Part shown: positions 43,701-50,436 of the stretch, piece after piece | Position numbering within the stretch: the first letter of the stretch is position 1 | How the letters are laid out: each line of letters begins with the position of its first letter | Origin: Achromobacter marplatensis | GTDB taxonomy: Bacteria > Pseudomonadota > Gammaproteobacteria > Burkholderiales > Burkholderiaceae_B | Direction of reading: 5' to 3' | DNA: 64,000 bases | Assembly (NCBI RefSeq): GCF_002209535.1 | Contig: NZ_NJIG01000001.1 | Span: 434,001 to 498,000, forward strand | The notes under the pieces: generated by a model | Told to the model about the DNA's origin: nothing | Seen by the model: only the letters and a program-made list of their open reading frames with translations | Databases searched by the model: none | Translations under genes and position numbers: made by a program

Positions 43701-45371
43701 GGCGGTAGCGAAAACAGGGTCTGCCAACAGGCGGCGGCCCATATTGGCCCATTGCGAGCCATTGCCCGAATAGACCATGACGGGGCCGCGCGCGTGCTTC
43801 AGCGCCGTGCCGGCTGTCACCTCTGGTTTGGGTTCGGTGTCGTCGGCGAACTGCTGGAGCAGGTCGGCGATCGTATTGCAATGGGTGCCGAAGACCACAG
43901 CCCGTTCCGTGTGCCAGTCGCGGCGCATCGCGGCGTGATAGGCCGCGTTGTACAGGAATTTGGCGGGCTGATCGCGCAGGACCGCCGCCATCTGGCGTGC
44001 TGCGGTTTTCAGGGCTTGGGGCGTTTTGCCCGACACCACAACCGGAATCGGTGCGGTCTTGGCCATTTTGCCTTCAGCGGCCGGGCTGCGCGGCGGGGCG
44101 CTTTCCAGGATCACGTGGGCATTGGCGCCGCCGAATCCGAACGAGTTCACGCCGACGACGAGCCTGCCCGTCGGGCGCAGCTTGCGGTTCTGGGTGACGA
44201 CATCCAGGTTCCAGTTCTGGAATTCGATCTTGGGATTAAGCGTCTTGATGCCGATGGTGGCGGGCACCACGCGATGGCGCAGCACGTACATCGCCTTGAC
44301 CAGGCCGGCAACGCCGGACGCGGCTTCCAGGTGGCCCAGGTTGCTTTTGACCGATCCGATCGGCAGCGGCGCGTCCTTGCTGCGTTGCTGTGCGAGGGCG
44401 GCGCCGATGGCGCGCGTCTCGATGGGGTCGCCGACCGCGGTGCCGGTGCCGTGCGCTTCCAGGTAATCGATGTCGGCGGGCGAAATGCCTGCCTGTTCAT
44501 AGGCCTGGCGCATCAGCGTGGCCTGCGCATCGGCGCTTGGCACCGTCAGCCCCGATTTGCGGCCATCGGTATTGACGGCCGACCCGGCTACGACGGCCAG
44601 GATGTTGTCGCCGTCGGCAACGGCCTGATCATAGTCCTTCAGCAGGAAGATCCCGCCGCCTTCCGAGCGGACGTAGCCGTCGCCCGCTGCGTCAAAGACA
44701 TTGCAGCGGCCGCGGGGCGACAGCATCGATGCCTTGGAAAATGTAATGAAACCGTAAGGGTGCAGGTGCAGACTCACGCCTCCTGCGAGGGCCTGGCTGC
44801 ACTCGCCGGAGATGATGCTGCGGCAAGCCTGGTGGAAGGCGACCAGCGATGACGAGCACGCGGTATCCATGGCGATGCTCGGTCCGCGCAGGTCGAAGAA
44901 GTACGACAAGCGGTTCGCGGCAATGCTGGCGGTATTGCCCGTCGCCATCGATGCATCGACGGCGTTCAGGTCTTCGGCCAGGCGGTAGGCGTAGTCGGAG
45001 CTGGCGATACCTATATAGACGCCGCAATTGGTGCCGCGCAGGGTAGAGGGGCGCACGCCCGCTTGCTCCATGGCTTCCCAGCTCATTTCCAGCAGTAGGC
45101 GTTGCTGCGGGTCCATGAGGGCGGCTTCGCGCGGGGAAATGCCGAAGAAGCCCGCGTCGAAACCGGCAATATCGCCGATAGAGCCAGCGGAGAAGGTATA
45201 GGCGGTGCCGGGGTGGTCCTTGGCCGGATGCAGGTACGTATCGGCGGACCAGCGGTCTTCGGCGACGCGGGAGACAAGATCGCGGCCTTCCAGCAGCGCT
45301 GGCCAGTAGCTGTCTACAGTGGTGCTGGGGAATCGGAACGATAGTCCGATGACGGCAACGCGCTTAGCCAT
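37752..45371 (-). CDS. wcbR: Fully reducing type I polyketide/fatty-acid synthase of the capsule locus (WcbR-like)
   Basis: The protein has 2539 residues in the order KS-AT-DH-(degenerate MT)-ER-KR-ACP. KS (1-430): nucleophile Cys172 in DTACSSS, EAHGTGT and NLGHLE. AT (about 510-830): Ser621 in GHSVGE and YAFH, suggesting malonyl units. DH (about 880-1170): His923 in DHVVGDAVVFPG and Asp in LLDCAFQ. MT-like (about 1200-1570): the SAM loop is degraded. ER (about 1720-2050): HGAAGGVG. KR (about 2130-2370): GGLGGFG and SNYVAAN. ACP (about 2410-2500): phosphopantetheine Ser2448 in GLDSLMG. No thioesterase follows. One module with a full reductive loop, used repeatedly, makes a saturated acyl chain. 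An AAGGA ribosome site precedes the ATG. Burkholderia WcbR is the matching capsule-locus protein. Confidence 0.93.
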   Translation of the reverse strand: MAKRVAVIGLSFRFPSTTVDSYWPALLEGRDLVSRVAEDRWSADTYLHPAKDHPGTAYTFSAGSIGDIAGFDAGFFGISPREAALMDPQQRLLLEMSWEAMEQAGVRPSTLRGTNCGVYIGIASSDYAYRLAEDLNAVDASMATGNTASIAANRLSYFFDLRGPSIAMDTACSSSLVAFHQACRSIISGECSQALAGGVSLHLHPYGFITFSKASMLSPRGRCNVFDAAGDGYVRSEGGGIFLLKDYDQAVADGDNILAVVAGSAVNTDGRKSGLTVPSADAQATLMRQAYEQAGISPADIDYLEAHGTGTAVGDPIETRAIGAALAQQRSKDAPLPIGSVKSNLGHLEAASGVAGLVKAMYVLRHRVVPATIGIKTLNPKIEFQNWNLDVVTQNRKLRPTGRLVVGVNSFGFGGANAHVILESAPPRSPAAEGKMAKTAPIPVVVSGKTPQALKTAARQMAAVLRDQPAKFLYNAAYHAAMRRDWHTERAVVFGTHCNTIADLLQQFADDTEPKPEVTAGTALKHARGPVMVYSGNGSQWANMGRRLLADPVFATAIDEVDALFSQYADFSLHKELAGENGDDRYERTEVGQPALFALQVGITRMLAQRGVVPSAVIGHSVGEVAAAWACGALSLPDAVCVIFQRSRLQGETKGQGRMTAVGINGEEALALIAQHNLGDRVCVAGFNSSRGATVAGSPDALSVLEAALAEQALFFRRLDLDYAFHSPAMDSIEAGIREALADIQPRATDVPFYSTVTGTPLDGTALTADYWWHNVREPVRFEQAANRLTAEGNNIFVEVGPHPLLRSYLNDTLKTADMHGRVLSTATRGGDDPEKIWTAAGQVIASGGQIDLQSLFPWEGTAVDLPTYPWQRERHWHPTTPESLGMLSRRHVHPLLGYALQQHENTWQNQLDTQSHPTLADHVVGDAVVFPGTGFAEIALAAALQWQDGDYAELEELEIHAPLLLNAAPSKLTRLLLDDADGRFRINAKDSNSTEPWVKHASGRLLREASSARLTQAKLLLPTRAADFTGDTHEALTRAVGLDYGTAFRAVSHGWMESDTSVLAVLQADPVIESELGATHLHPALLDCAFQLIIQLLRNDPAMGQGIAFVPAKIGRLSLRAHAGQPAAARVRLERRAPHSLTASFELYNAAGEQIAAVEQARFRSIRLRKPAADHLSFLDVAATPRPHAPFGPSPLDLATLRAALAEAIAECIEDGAHARYAEEVDPLLESLCDGFSLDALRQIAPDGQLVPQALVTELCRYAPESALLLQHTISRLTAAGFVETGAAGVHLPAPDGNENGTTDIWNTLLREYPDYAQIVHAVGRVGLHLPALLRGEATLDAVCPRASTPASIGRSALGAASGQRLGTALRAVLAQAQANRLPGQRLAIIEVGQAAPLFAFSCCDALDFNVADYCYASNDPDVLDHVIHQQAERYPNARTELIGEGGIAPTALCDLAIFHCEFDTLEAARAALRHARASLRADGVLLVCGAHPAAWGDFVFGGRQNWWQTSEGGEQLSTQQPIGFWQDELQSLGFLCDSPLEFSGSFASGAYLLTARLDGVQALDALPGADASNAPTNWLILADRNSEHGAGLAQSLEAKLKAAGHHVRLAVQADPEALDGLLRNGATGPVNHVIHLDGLAWADAHQTPEELLALQTRRCATAAAVIQACERTQTGATVWLVTADAVQYLRQGPQAPAAMHALNDAALWGYGRTLANEASNFRIRMVDLPLAHASNLADALIRELSCADNEDEIILDESGARYAPRLRHAPRPAPTAADANTSQAVRLGFEFPGQLRNLRWESCPAPTPADDELEVRIEATGLNFRDVMYALGLLSDEAIENGFAGPTLGLEFSGTVARVGSDVDGYAVGDAVVGFGPASFGDRVLTKPSAISHIPEGFSFEAAATIPSTFFTVYYALHHLARLEEGEKILIHGAAGGVGIAAIQFAQWLGAEIYATAGSDEKRDLLRLLGVRHIYDSRSLSYADEILADTGGRGVDVVLNSLAGEAINRNLRVLKPFGRFLELGKRDFYENTRIGLRPFRNNISYFGIDADQLMNERPDLTQRLFGQMMALFRQGALHPLPYSVFDANDIVDAFRYMQQARQIGKIVVTYRNGISGVHTPAAHTAPGLTLSADATYLVTGGLGGFGLRTAQWLADKGARNLILISRSGPVSEAAQAALSAFDAQGVRVHAAACDVTDRAALARLLDETAGTMPPLKGVVHAAVVIDDGLARSATPVQIERTLAAKVLGAQHLHELTRALPLDLFIFYSSATTLFGNPGQSNYVAANAWLERLAAQRRAEGLPATCVRWGAIDDVGFLARNQKIKDALQGRMGGGALASQVALDALEDMLVADVSGLGVLELDWRALSRFLPSANLPKFSEIARQAGDTGDDDSGANDIAHLIATLDDAALHERFTEMLKAEIGEILRVSPDKIEATRSVYDMGLDSLMGVELVVALENRFGIRLPVMALNESPTPAKLAERLVLLLRDEHDEQTDAVTASVQQVVASHAAEVGSNSVSDFVDEIKMNGSLPMQRMIQ

Positions 45372-46022
45372 GCAGTGTCCTTCTAGCCCCGTCGAGTCGC
45401 GACGCGGTATATGAGAATGCGGTCAAACCGCAGGGGGAATGTGGCCTGTAACGGCCTTGTGCCGGTGAATCCGGACGCCTAGAGACCCGAGCAGGGCGAA
45501 CTGCGCCTGAGGATCAAGTGCGGCCGATACGGCCGGATGTGGCGGTTCTCCCTATTGCTGCCATCGCTGGGATGGCCCCCTTGACCTGTACTCTGCATTG
45601 GCGCTGCTGCCGGCGCGCCGTGTAAATAATTGTTATGCCCATTACTTGATTGTTCTGTTCTCTGTTGCTCCGACGCGTTCTCGGCTTCATTCGTGGATGA
45701 AGGGGCGTCTTTGGGTGCGTTTGCAGAAACAAATTGATTTAAAACTTGCCGATTTTACCGTAACCGTACTGTCAGCCAGATTGACCCCAAAAGCACACAC
45801 CCCGCGAAACACCGGAAGCCATGCTTTCAAAATGCTGTCTTAAGCGTCTCGGGCCGTAGGATATCAACCATTTGTAACTAGTATTGGGCAAGATTAATCA
45901 AAACAATTCAGGAGTGACGAAAATCTCGATCTTTCCTGTTGTGACCTGCAAAACTTGCAAGAATCGAACAACAAAAAGACCAAACCTGGCTAATCCTGGG
46001 TCAATTGCCTGCAGATTTGTGG
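45372..46022 (-). other. AT-rich 650-base upstream region of the PKS operon
   Basis: No gene is supported. The region is AT-rich compared with the synthase and probably carries the promoter for the PKS-oxoamine synthase-kpsC-kpsS transcript with a long leader. A short palindrome (TGCGGT-CAA-ACCGCA, 45418-45432) lies about 50 bases before the PKS start. A 61-codon open frame at 45884-46069 crosses the terminator of the next gene and is not credible. Confidence 0.55.
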
Positions 46023-46050
46023 CAAAAAAAACGCACCGGGAAGGTGCGCT
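46023..46050 (-). terminator. Intrinsic terminator of the hydrolase gene
   Basis: On the minus strand a CGCACC/GGTGCG stem with a 5-base loop (46032-46048) is followed directly by a run of eight Ts. It starts about 30 bases after the hydrolase stop. Confidence 0.8.
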
Positions 46051-46077
46051 TGCGCGGGTGCCACGATGAGCAGTTGG

Positions 46078-46674
46078 TCACGACACACCGCAGACCGGAA
46101 CAGGCGGTATCCGCTTGGCGGGGGTGGGAATGCGCCACGAGGCGCGACGGCGCAATGCGCCGAATATCTTCAGCCCCTGTGGCCAGTCGGCCAAGCCGCT
46201 TTCGGCGTTGATGTGTCCGGCGCCGGGAAGCACGACGACCCGGCTGCCCCAGTCCTGCGCGAAGGCGCGCGCACGCTCAAGGCGGCAGTAGGGATCGTTG
46301 TCGCTGGCGATGACCACACTTTGGAACGGCAAGGGTTGGCGCGGAATGGGCGCAAACCCTCGCAAGCAATCGGGCGCGTCGGGGCGTTCGACATCGGCGG
46401 GCGCGACCAACAATGCCCCCGCGACCTTGGCCCGTAGCGGGACGGGCAGGGCGGCGCTGATCAGGCAGCCCAGGCTGTGGGCGATCAGCAGCACCGGGCT
46501 GCGGGCCTGGTCGACTTCGGTGGCCAGCGTGGAAATCCATTCAGGCGCGGCCGGGTTCTCCCAGTCGCGCTGCTGGATGCGCACGGCGTGGGGCAGCAGG
46601 GTTGCCCAGCGTGATTGCCAGTGGTCCGGTCCGGAGTTTTTCCATCCGGGGACGATGATCGGTTGGAGTCTCAT
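46078..46674 (-). CDS. RBBP9/YdeN-type alpha/beta hydrolase
   Basis: The protein has 198 residues in an alpha/beta-hydrolase fold of the RBBP9 (DUF1234-like) type. It opens with PIIVPGWKNSGPDHWQSRW, the family hallmark. The nucleophile elbow is LIAHSLGCL (Ser), the acid Asp is in VIASDNDPYC, and the His is in GAGHINAESGL, followed by WPQG. All three triad residues are present. Substrates of this family are largely unknown (serine hydrolase activity). The start is uncertain: ATG at 46674 or 46683 fits the family N-terminus, while a longer in-frame start at 46794 adds about 40 residues without similarity. Confidence 0.87.
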   Translation of the reverse strand: MRLQPIIVPGWKNSGPDHWQSRWATLLPHAVRIQQRDWENPAAPEWISTLATEVDQARSPVLLIAHSLGCLISAALPVPLRAKVAGALLVAPADVERPDAPDCLRGFAPIPRQPLPFQSVVIASDNDPYCRLERARAFAQDWGSRVVVLPGAGHINAESGLADWPQGLKIFGALRRRASWRIPTPAKRIPPVPVCGVS

Positions 46675-46944
46675 GGCGGCCATGATGCCGCGACGCCCTA
46701 GTAACTCAAACGAATAAATCGTCCTTTGCATAGATGGTGCCGGGTATAAAGCGGCACCTGCCCGCGATGCGGCACCCAGGTGCGCCAAGAGCACCGGAAG
46801 TCGGGCCGGATGGGCTCCAAAAGCGGGGTTTTTTCAGTGTATGCTTGCCGTGCACATGCACAGTAACGGGGCGTGACCACATCGGTTTGAAGCGTCCGCC
46901 CGGTTCAAAAACCAACGATTACAAGCGATTAGAGGAGTCCACTC

Positions 46945-48072
46945 ATGAAGCCAGTATTTCGTCTGACCCCGGTCATTGCGGCGCTGGGAGTCGCCGCTGG
47001 CCTGACGTTTGCGGCGGGAGCGCAAGCGCAAACCATCAAGATTGGCGTTGTCGGCCCCACCACCGGCGCCGTCACCCAGTATGGCGACATGGTCCGTGAA
47101 GGCGTCGACACGGCTGTCGAGCGCATCAACGCCGCTGGCGGCGTGAACGGCAAGAAGCTCGAAACCGTGGTCATCGACGACGGCTGCGAACCCAAGCAGG
47201 GTCCGGTGGCCGCCAACCGCGTCGTCAACAGCAAGATCGGATTCGTCGTGGGCCACGTGTGCTCGGGCGCCACCATCGCCGCTGCGGACATCTATAACAA
47301 TGAAGGCGTCGTCATGGTGACGCCGTCGGCCACGGCCCCGGCGCTGACGGATGGCAAGAACTACGAGTTCATCTTCCGCACGATCGGCCGCGACGACCAG
47401 CAAGGCCCCGCCGCCGCCAAGTTTGTGCTCGAGAAGATCAAGCCGAAGAAGGCTGCCGTGCTGCACGACAAGCAGTCGTATGGCCAGGGCATCGCCACGG
47501 CCGTCAAGAACGACCTGGAAAAGGGCGGCGTGCCGGTCGCGGTGTTCGAGGGCATCAATGCCGGCGACAGCGACTACTCGGCCGTGATCACCAAGCTGAA
47601 GAGCCAAGGCGTCGATTTCGTCTACTACGGCGGCTACCACCCTGAAATGGGCTTGCTGCTGCGCCAGGCGGCCGAGCAAGGCGTGAAGGCCAAGTGGATG
47701 GGTCCGGAAGGCGCGGGCAACCCGGACATCAACGCCATCGCCGGCGACGCCGTCGAAGGCATGTTGGTGACCCTGCCGGCCGACTTCACCCAGAACGCCG
47801 CCAACGCCGATATCGTCAAGGCTTTCGAAGCCAAGAAGCGCAATGCCGGCGGCGCCTTCCAGATGACGGCCTACACGGCCACCCAGGTCATCGCGGACGG
47901 CATCAAGGGCGCGGGTTCGGACGACCCGACCAAGGTTGCCAAGTACCTGCACGCCAATTCCTTCGACACGCCGATCGGCAAGGTGTCGTGGAACAAGCAA
48001 GGTGACCTGACGAATTTCTCGTTCGACGTGTTCACCTGGCACAAGGATGGTTCCAAGACCGTCTACAAGTGA
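46945..48072 (+). CDS. Branched-chain amino-acid ABC transporter binding protein (orphan LivJ/LivK type)
   Basis: The protein has 375 residues with a signal peptide (MKPVFRLTPVIAALGVA, cleavage near GAQAQT) and the type I periplasmic binding fold of Leu/Ile/Val-binding proteins: IKIGVVGPTTGAVTQYGD, DDGCEPKQGPVAANRVV, VVGHVCSGAT, RTIGRDDQQGPAAAKF and YYGGYHPEMGLLLRQA. The paired cysteines (DDGCEPK and GHVCSG) match the LivK disulfide. No permease or ATPase genes adjoin it; the liv operon at 59058-63991 carries a second, closely similar binding protein. It may use that operon's membrane parts. A strong terminator follows. Confidence 0.9.
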   Translation: MKPVFRLTPVIAALGVAAGLTFAAGAQAQTIKIGVVGPTTGAVTQYGDMVREGVDTAVERINAAGGVNGKKLETVVIDDGCEPKQGPVAANRVVNSKIGFVVGHVCSGATIAAADIYNNEGVVMVTPSATAPALTDGKNYEFIFRTIGRDDQQGPAAAKFVLEKIKPKKAAVLHDKQSYGQGIATAVKNDLEKGGVPVAVFEGINAGDSDYSAVITKLKSQGVDFVYYGGYHPEMGLLLRQAAEQGVKAKWMGPEGAGNPDINAIAGDAVEGMLVTLPADFTQNAANADIVKAFEAKKRNAGGAFQMTAYTATQVIADGIKGAGSDDPTKVAKYLHANSFDTPIGKVSWNKQGDLTNFSFDVFTWHKDGSKTVYK

Positions 48073-48147
48073 TGCGCCAGCGGGCATAGGGTCGTCGGCC
48101 CTATCGCCCGCGGCATCGGATGCGGACCCGCAAGCGTCCGCATGACC

Positions 48148-48184
48148 ACCGGGCCGGAAGCCACAGACTTCCGGCCCGGTTTTT
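48148..48184 (+). terminator. Intrinsic terminator after orphan Liv-binding protein
   Basis: A perfect 13-bp stem (ACCGGGCCGGAAG at 48148-48160 with its complement at 48168-48180) with a 7-base loop is followed by a T-run. Confidence 0.88.
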
Positions 48185-48293
48185 GCATTTGAGTGCCCCC
48201 TGCCGGGAACCGGACCGCCACTGCGGTGTCGAACGGCCGGACCACCGCCCGCGAAAGCGCAGCGGCCCCTAGACCTACTCTTGTCCGCACATT

Positions 48294-48995
48294 ATGACCA
48301 AGGCCCTACTAGTTGAAGACGATCCCAAGCTGTCGCGCCTGATCGCGCAGTTCCTGGAGCAACACGGGTTCAACGTCGCCCAGGCCTACCGCGGCGACCA
48401 CGCCGTGGAAGCGTTCCGCCGCCACGAGCCGGCGATCACCATCCTGGATCTGATGCTGCCGGGACGGGATGGCCTGCAGGTGTGCCGCGATCTGCGCGCG
48501 TTCTCGTCCGCGCCCATCCTGATGCTGACCGCGCGCGAGGACGACCTGGACCAGATCCTGGGGCTGGAGTCCGGCGCCGACGATTACGTCATCAAACCCG
48601 TGGAGCCGCGCGTGCTGCTTGCGCGAATCCGCGCGCTGATGCGTCGCCACAATCAGCTGGACGAGCCGCCGGAGCATCTGGAGTTCGGGCCGCTGACCAT
48701 TGACCGGCGCACGCGCGCCGTCGTTCATGCCGGCGTGGAAGTCGATCTGACGACGATGGAATTCGAGATGCTCTGGGCGCTGGCCAGCCAGGCCGGCCAG
48801 GTGTTGACCCGCGACGACTTGCTTAATGCCGTGCGGGGTATTGAATTCAATGGGCTGGATCGCAGCGTGGACGTCTGCGTGAGCAAGCTGCGGCGCAAGC
48901 TGGACGACGACCCGCGCGATCCGGCGCGCATCAAGACCGTGTGGGGCAAGGGCTATCTGTTCTCGCCCAAGGCGCACGAGGGCAGCGATGCTTAA
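48294..48995 (+). CDS. rstA: OmpR-family response regulator (RstA-like)
   Basis: The protein has 233 residues. The receiver domain has the acid pocket at EDD (8-10), phospho-acceptor Asp52 in ILDLMLPGRDG, and Lys101 in YVIKPVEPR. The winged-helix DNA-binding domain starts near residue 130 and has LTTMEFEMLWALASQAGQVLTR in two adjacent helices and VWGKGYLF at the wing. The sensor gene overlaps by eight bases. Pattern and partner match RstAB, but orthology is inferred. Confidence 0.85.
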   Translation: MTKALLVEDDPKLSRLIAQFLEQHGFNVAQAYRGDHAVEAFRRHEPAITILDLMLPGRDGLQVCRDLRAFSSAPILMLTAREDDLDQILGLESGADDYVIKPVEPRVLLARIRALMRRHNQLDEPPEHLEFGPLTIDRRTRAVVHAGVEVDLTTMEFEMLWALASQAGQVLTRDDLLNAVRGIEFNGLDRSVDVCVSKLRRKLDDDPRDPARIKTVWGKGYLFSPKAHEGSDA

Positions 48996-50295
48996 GTTTG
49001 TCCTGCGGCTCTTCGTGGTGATGGCGATCGGTTTCGTCATCTCCAACGAAGTGGTGGATCGGACCGCAAATTACTTCTTCGAGCCGGTCAATGCGGCGTA
49101 CGCGCGCGAAGCTGTTCGGGGGCAACTCCACAGCCTGACCCAGGAAGTGGGGCGGGTCGCACCAGAGGCGCGCGCGAGTTATGTGCGCGATGCGCTGGCT
49201 CCGCATTACGGCCTGGGGCTGAAAGTGCTGGATCCCGCGGACTACGAGGCCGCAAGCTATCAACTGACGGAAGAAGAACGCAAGACGATCGCCGACGGCG
49301 GCTTTTTCCTGCGTGACAAGCTGATGACGTTCGTCACCGCCATTCCAGGGCCGGGGGCGCAGTGGATCGAAGTGAAGCTGCCTCCGGAGCCACCGATCGG
49401 CCCGTGGGTGATCGCGGGCATCTATTCCGCGTTGGGGTTGCTGTTGTGCGCGTTCATGCTGGTGTGGGCGCTGCCCATCTGGCGTGACCTGGAAGCGCTG
49501 AAGACCGCGGCCCAGCGGATGGGGCAGGGCGATTTGCAGGCGCGGGCGCGGCTGTCGCGCCATTCCAGCATCCGCAACCTGGGCGAGACATTCAACCAGA
49601 TGTCCGACCGCATCGGCGCGCTGATCAGCAATCAGCGCGACCTGACCAACGCCGTGTCGCACGAACTGCGCACCCCGATCGCCCGCCTGTCCTTTGAACT
49701 GGACATGATCGATCGCGAAGCCGACCCCGAAGCGCGCAAGCGGTTGGTCGAGGAAATGAAGAACGACGTGGCGGAACTGGACAGCATGGCATCCGAACTG
49801 CTGATGTACGCCCGACTGGAACACAAAAGCGACGACGTCGCGCTGCGGGCGCAGGATGCGCGCGGGTGGCTGGATTCCGTCGTGCAGCACGCGGCTTACG
49901 AAGCCGGCGTCTCGGGCGTGCATTGTGCCGTGTCGCAGTGCGATGTGGCCCAAGTGAGGCTACACCAGCGCTACATGACGCGGGCGCTGCTGAATCTGCT
50001 GCAGAACGCCATCCGCCATGCCGGCGGCCGGGTGCAGGTCAGCCTGACCAGCCCGGCGCCGCAGGAATACGTACTGACGGTGGATGACGACGGGCCGGGC
50101 GTGCCGCCCGCCGACCGCGAACGCATCTTCGAGCCCTTCATCCGCCTGGACGAAAGCCGCGACCGCGGCACGGGCGGCACCGGGTTGGGGCTGGCCATCG
50201 TGAGCCGGGTCGCGCGGTGGCATAACGGCACGGCGCTGGCCACCGACAGCCCCTTGGGGGGCGCGCGTTTCGTGGTCAGTTGGAAGGCGGACTGA
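48988..50295 (+). CDS. rstB: Sensor histidine kinase (RstB-like)
   Basis: The protein has 435 residues: a membrane segment near the N-terminus (FVLRLFVVMAIGFVISN), a periplasmic sensor of about 115 residues, a second membrane segment (WVIAGIYSALGLLLCAFMLVW), HAMP, a dimerisation domain with phospho-acceptor His in NAVSHELRTPIARL (about residue 225), and a kinase domain with NLLQNAIRHA, DDDGPGVP and GTGLGLAIVSR. It is coupled to the response regulator by an eight-base overlap. The signal is unknown; RstB in enterics responds to acid, low Mg and related stress via PhoP. Confidence 0.86.
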   Translation: MLKFVLRLFVVMAIGFVISNEVVDRTANYFFEPVNAAYAREAVRGQLHSLTQEVGRVAPEARASYVRDALAPHYGLGLKVLDPADYEAASYQLTEEERKTIADGGFFLRDKLMTFVTAIPGPGAQWIEVKLPPEPPIGPWVIAGIYSALGLLLCAFMLVWALPIWRDLEALKTAAQRMGQGDLQARARLSRHSSIRNLGETFNQMSDRIGALISNQRDLTNAVSHELRTPIARLSFELDMIDREADPEARKRLVEEMKNDVAELDSMASELLMYARLEHKSDDVALRAQDARGWLDSVVQHAAYEAGVSGVHCAVSQCDVAQVRLHQRYMTRALLNLLQNAIRHAGGRVQVSLTSPAPQEYVLTVDDDGPGVPPADRERIFEPFIRLDESRDRGTGGTGLGLAIVSRVARWHNGTALATDSPLGGARFVVSWKAD

Positions 50296-50436
50296 CGCGG
50301 CGTCGGCGACAGGCGTAAAGAAACTTCACAAAACGCGCTCCGAATCTTCACAAACTCCATACAAAGCGGGAAAGATCCGGCTCGGGCGCGTGGATAGCAT
50401 GACGGCATTCTTCTTGAAGAGGGTTTGCCGCCAACC

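Noticed and set aside
45884..46069. 61-codon open frame upstream of the hydrolase terminator
   Set aside because: It runs across an intrinsic terminator hairpin and has no similarity or coding bias.
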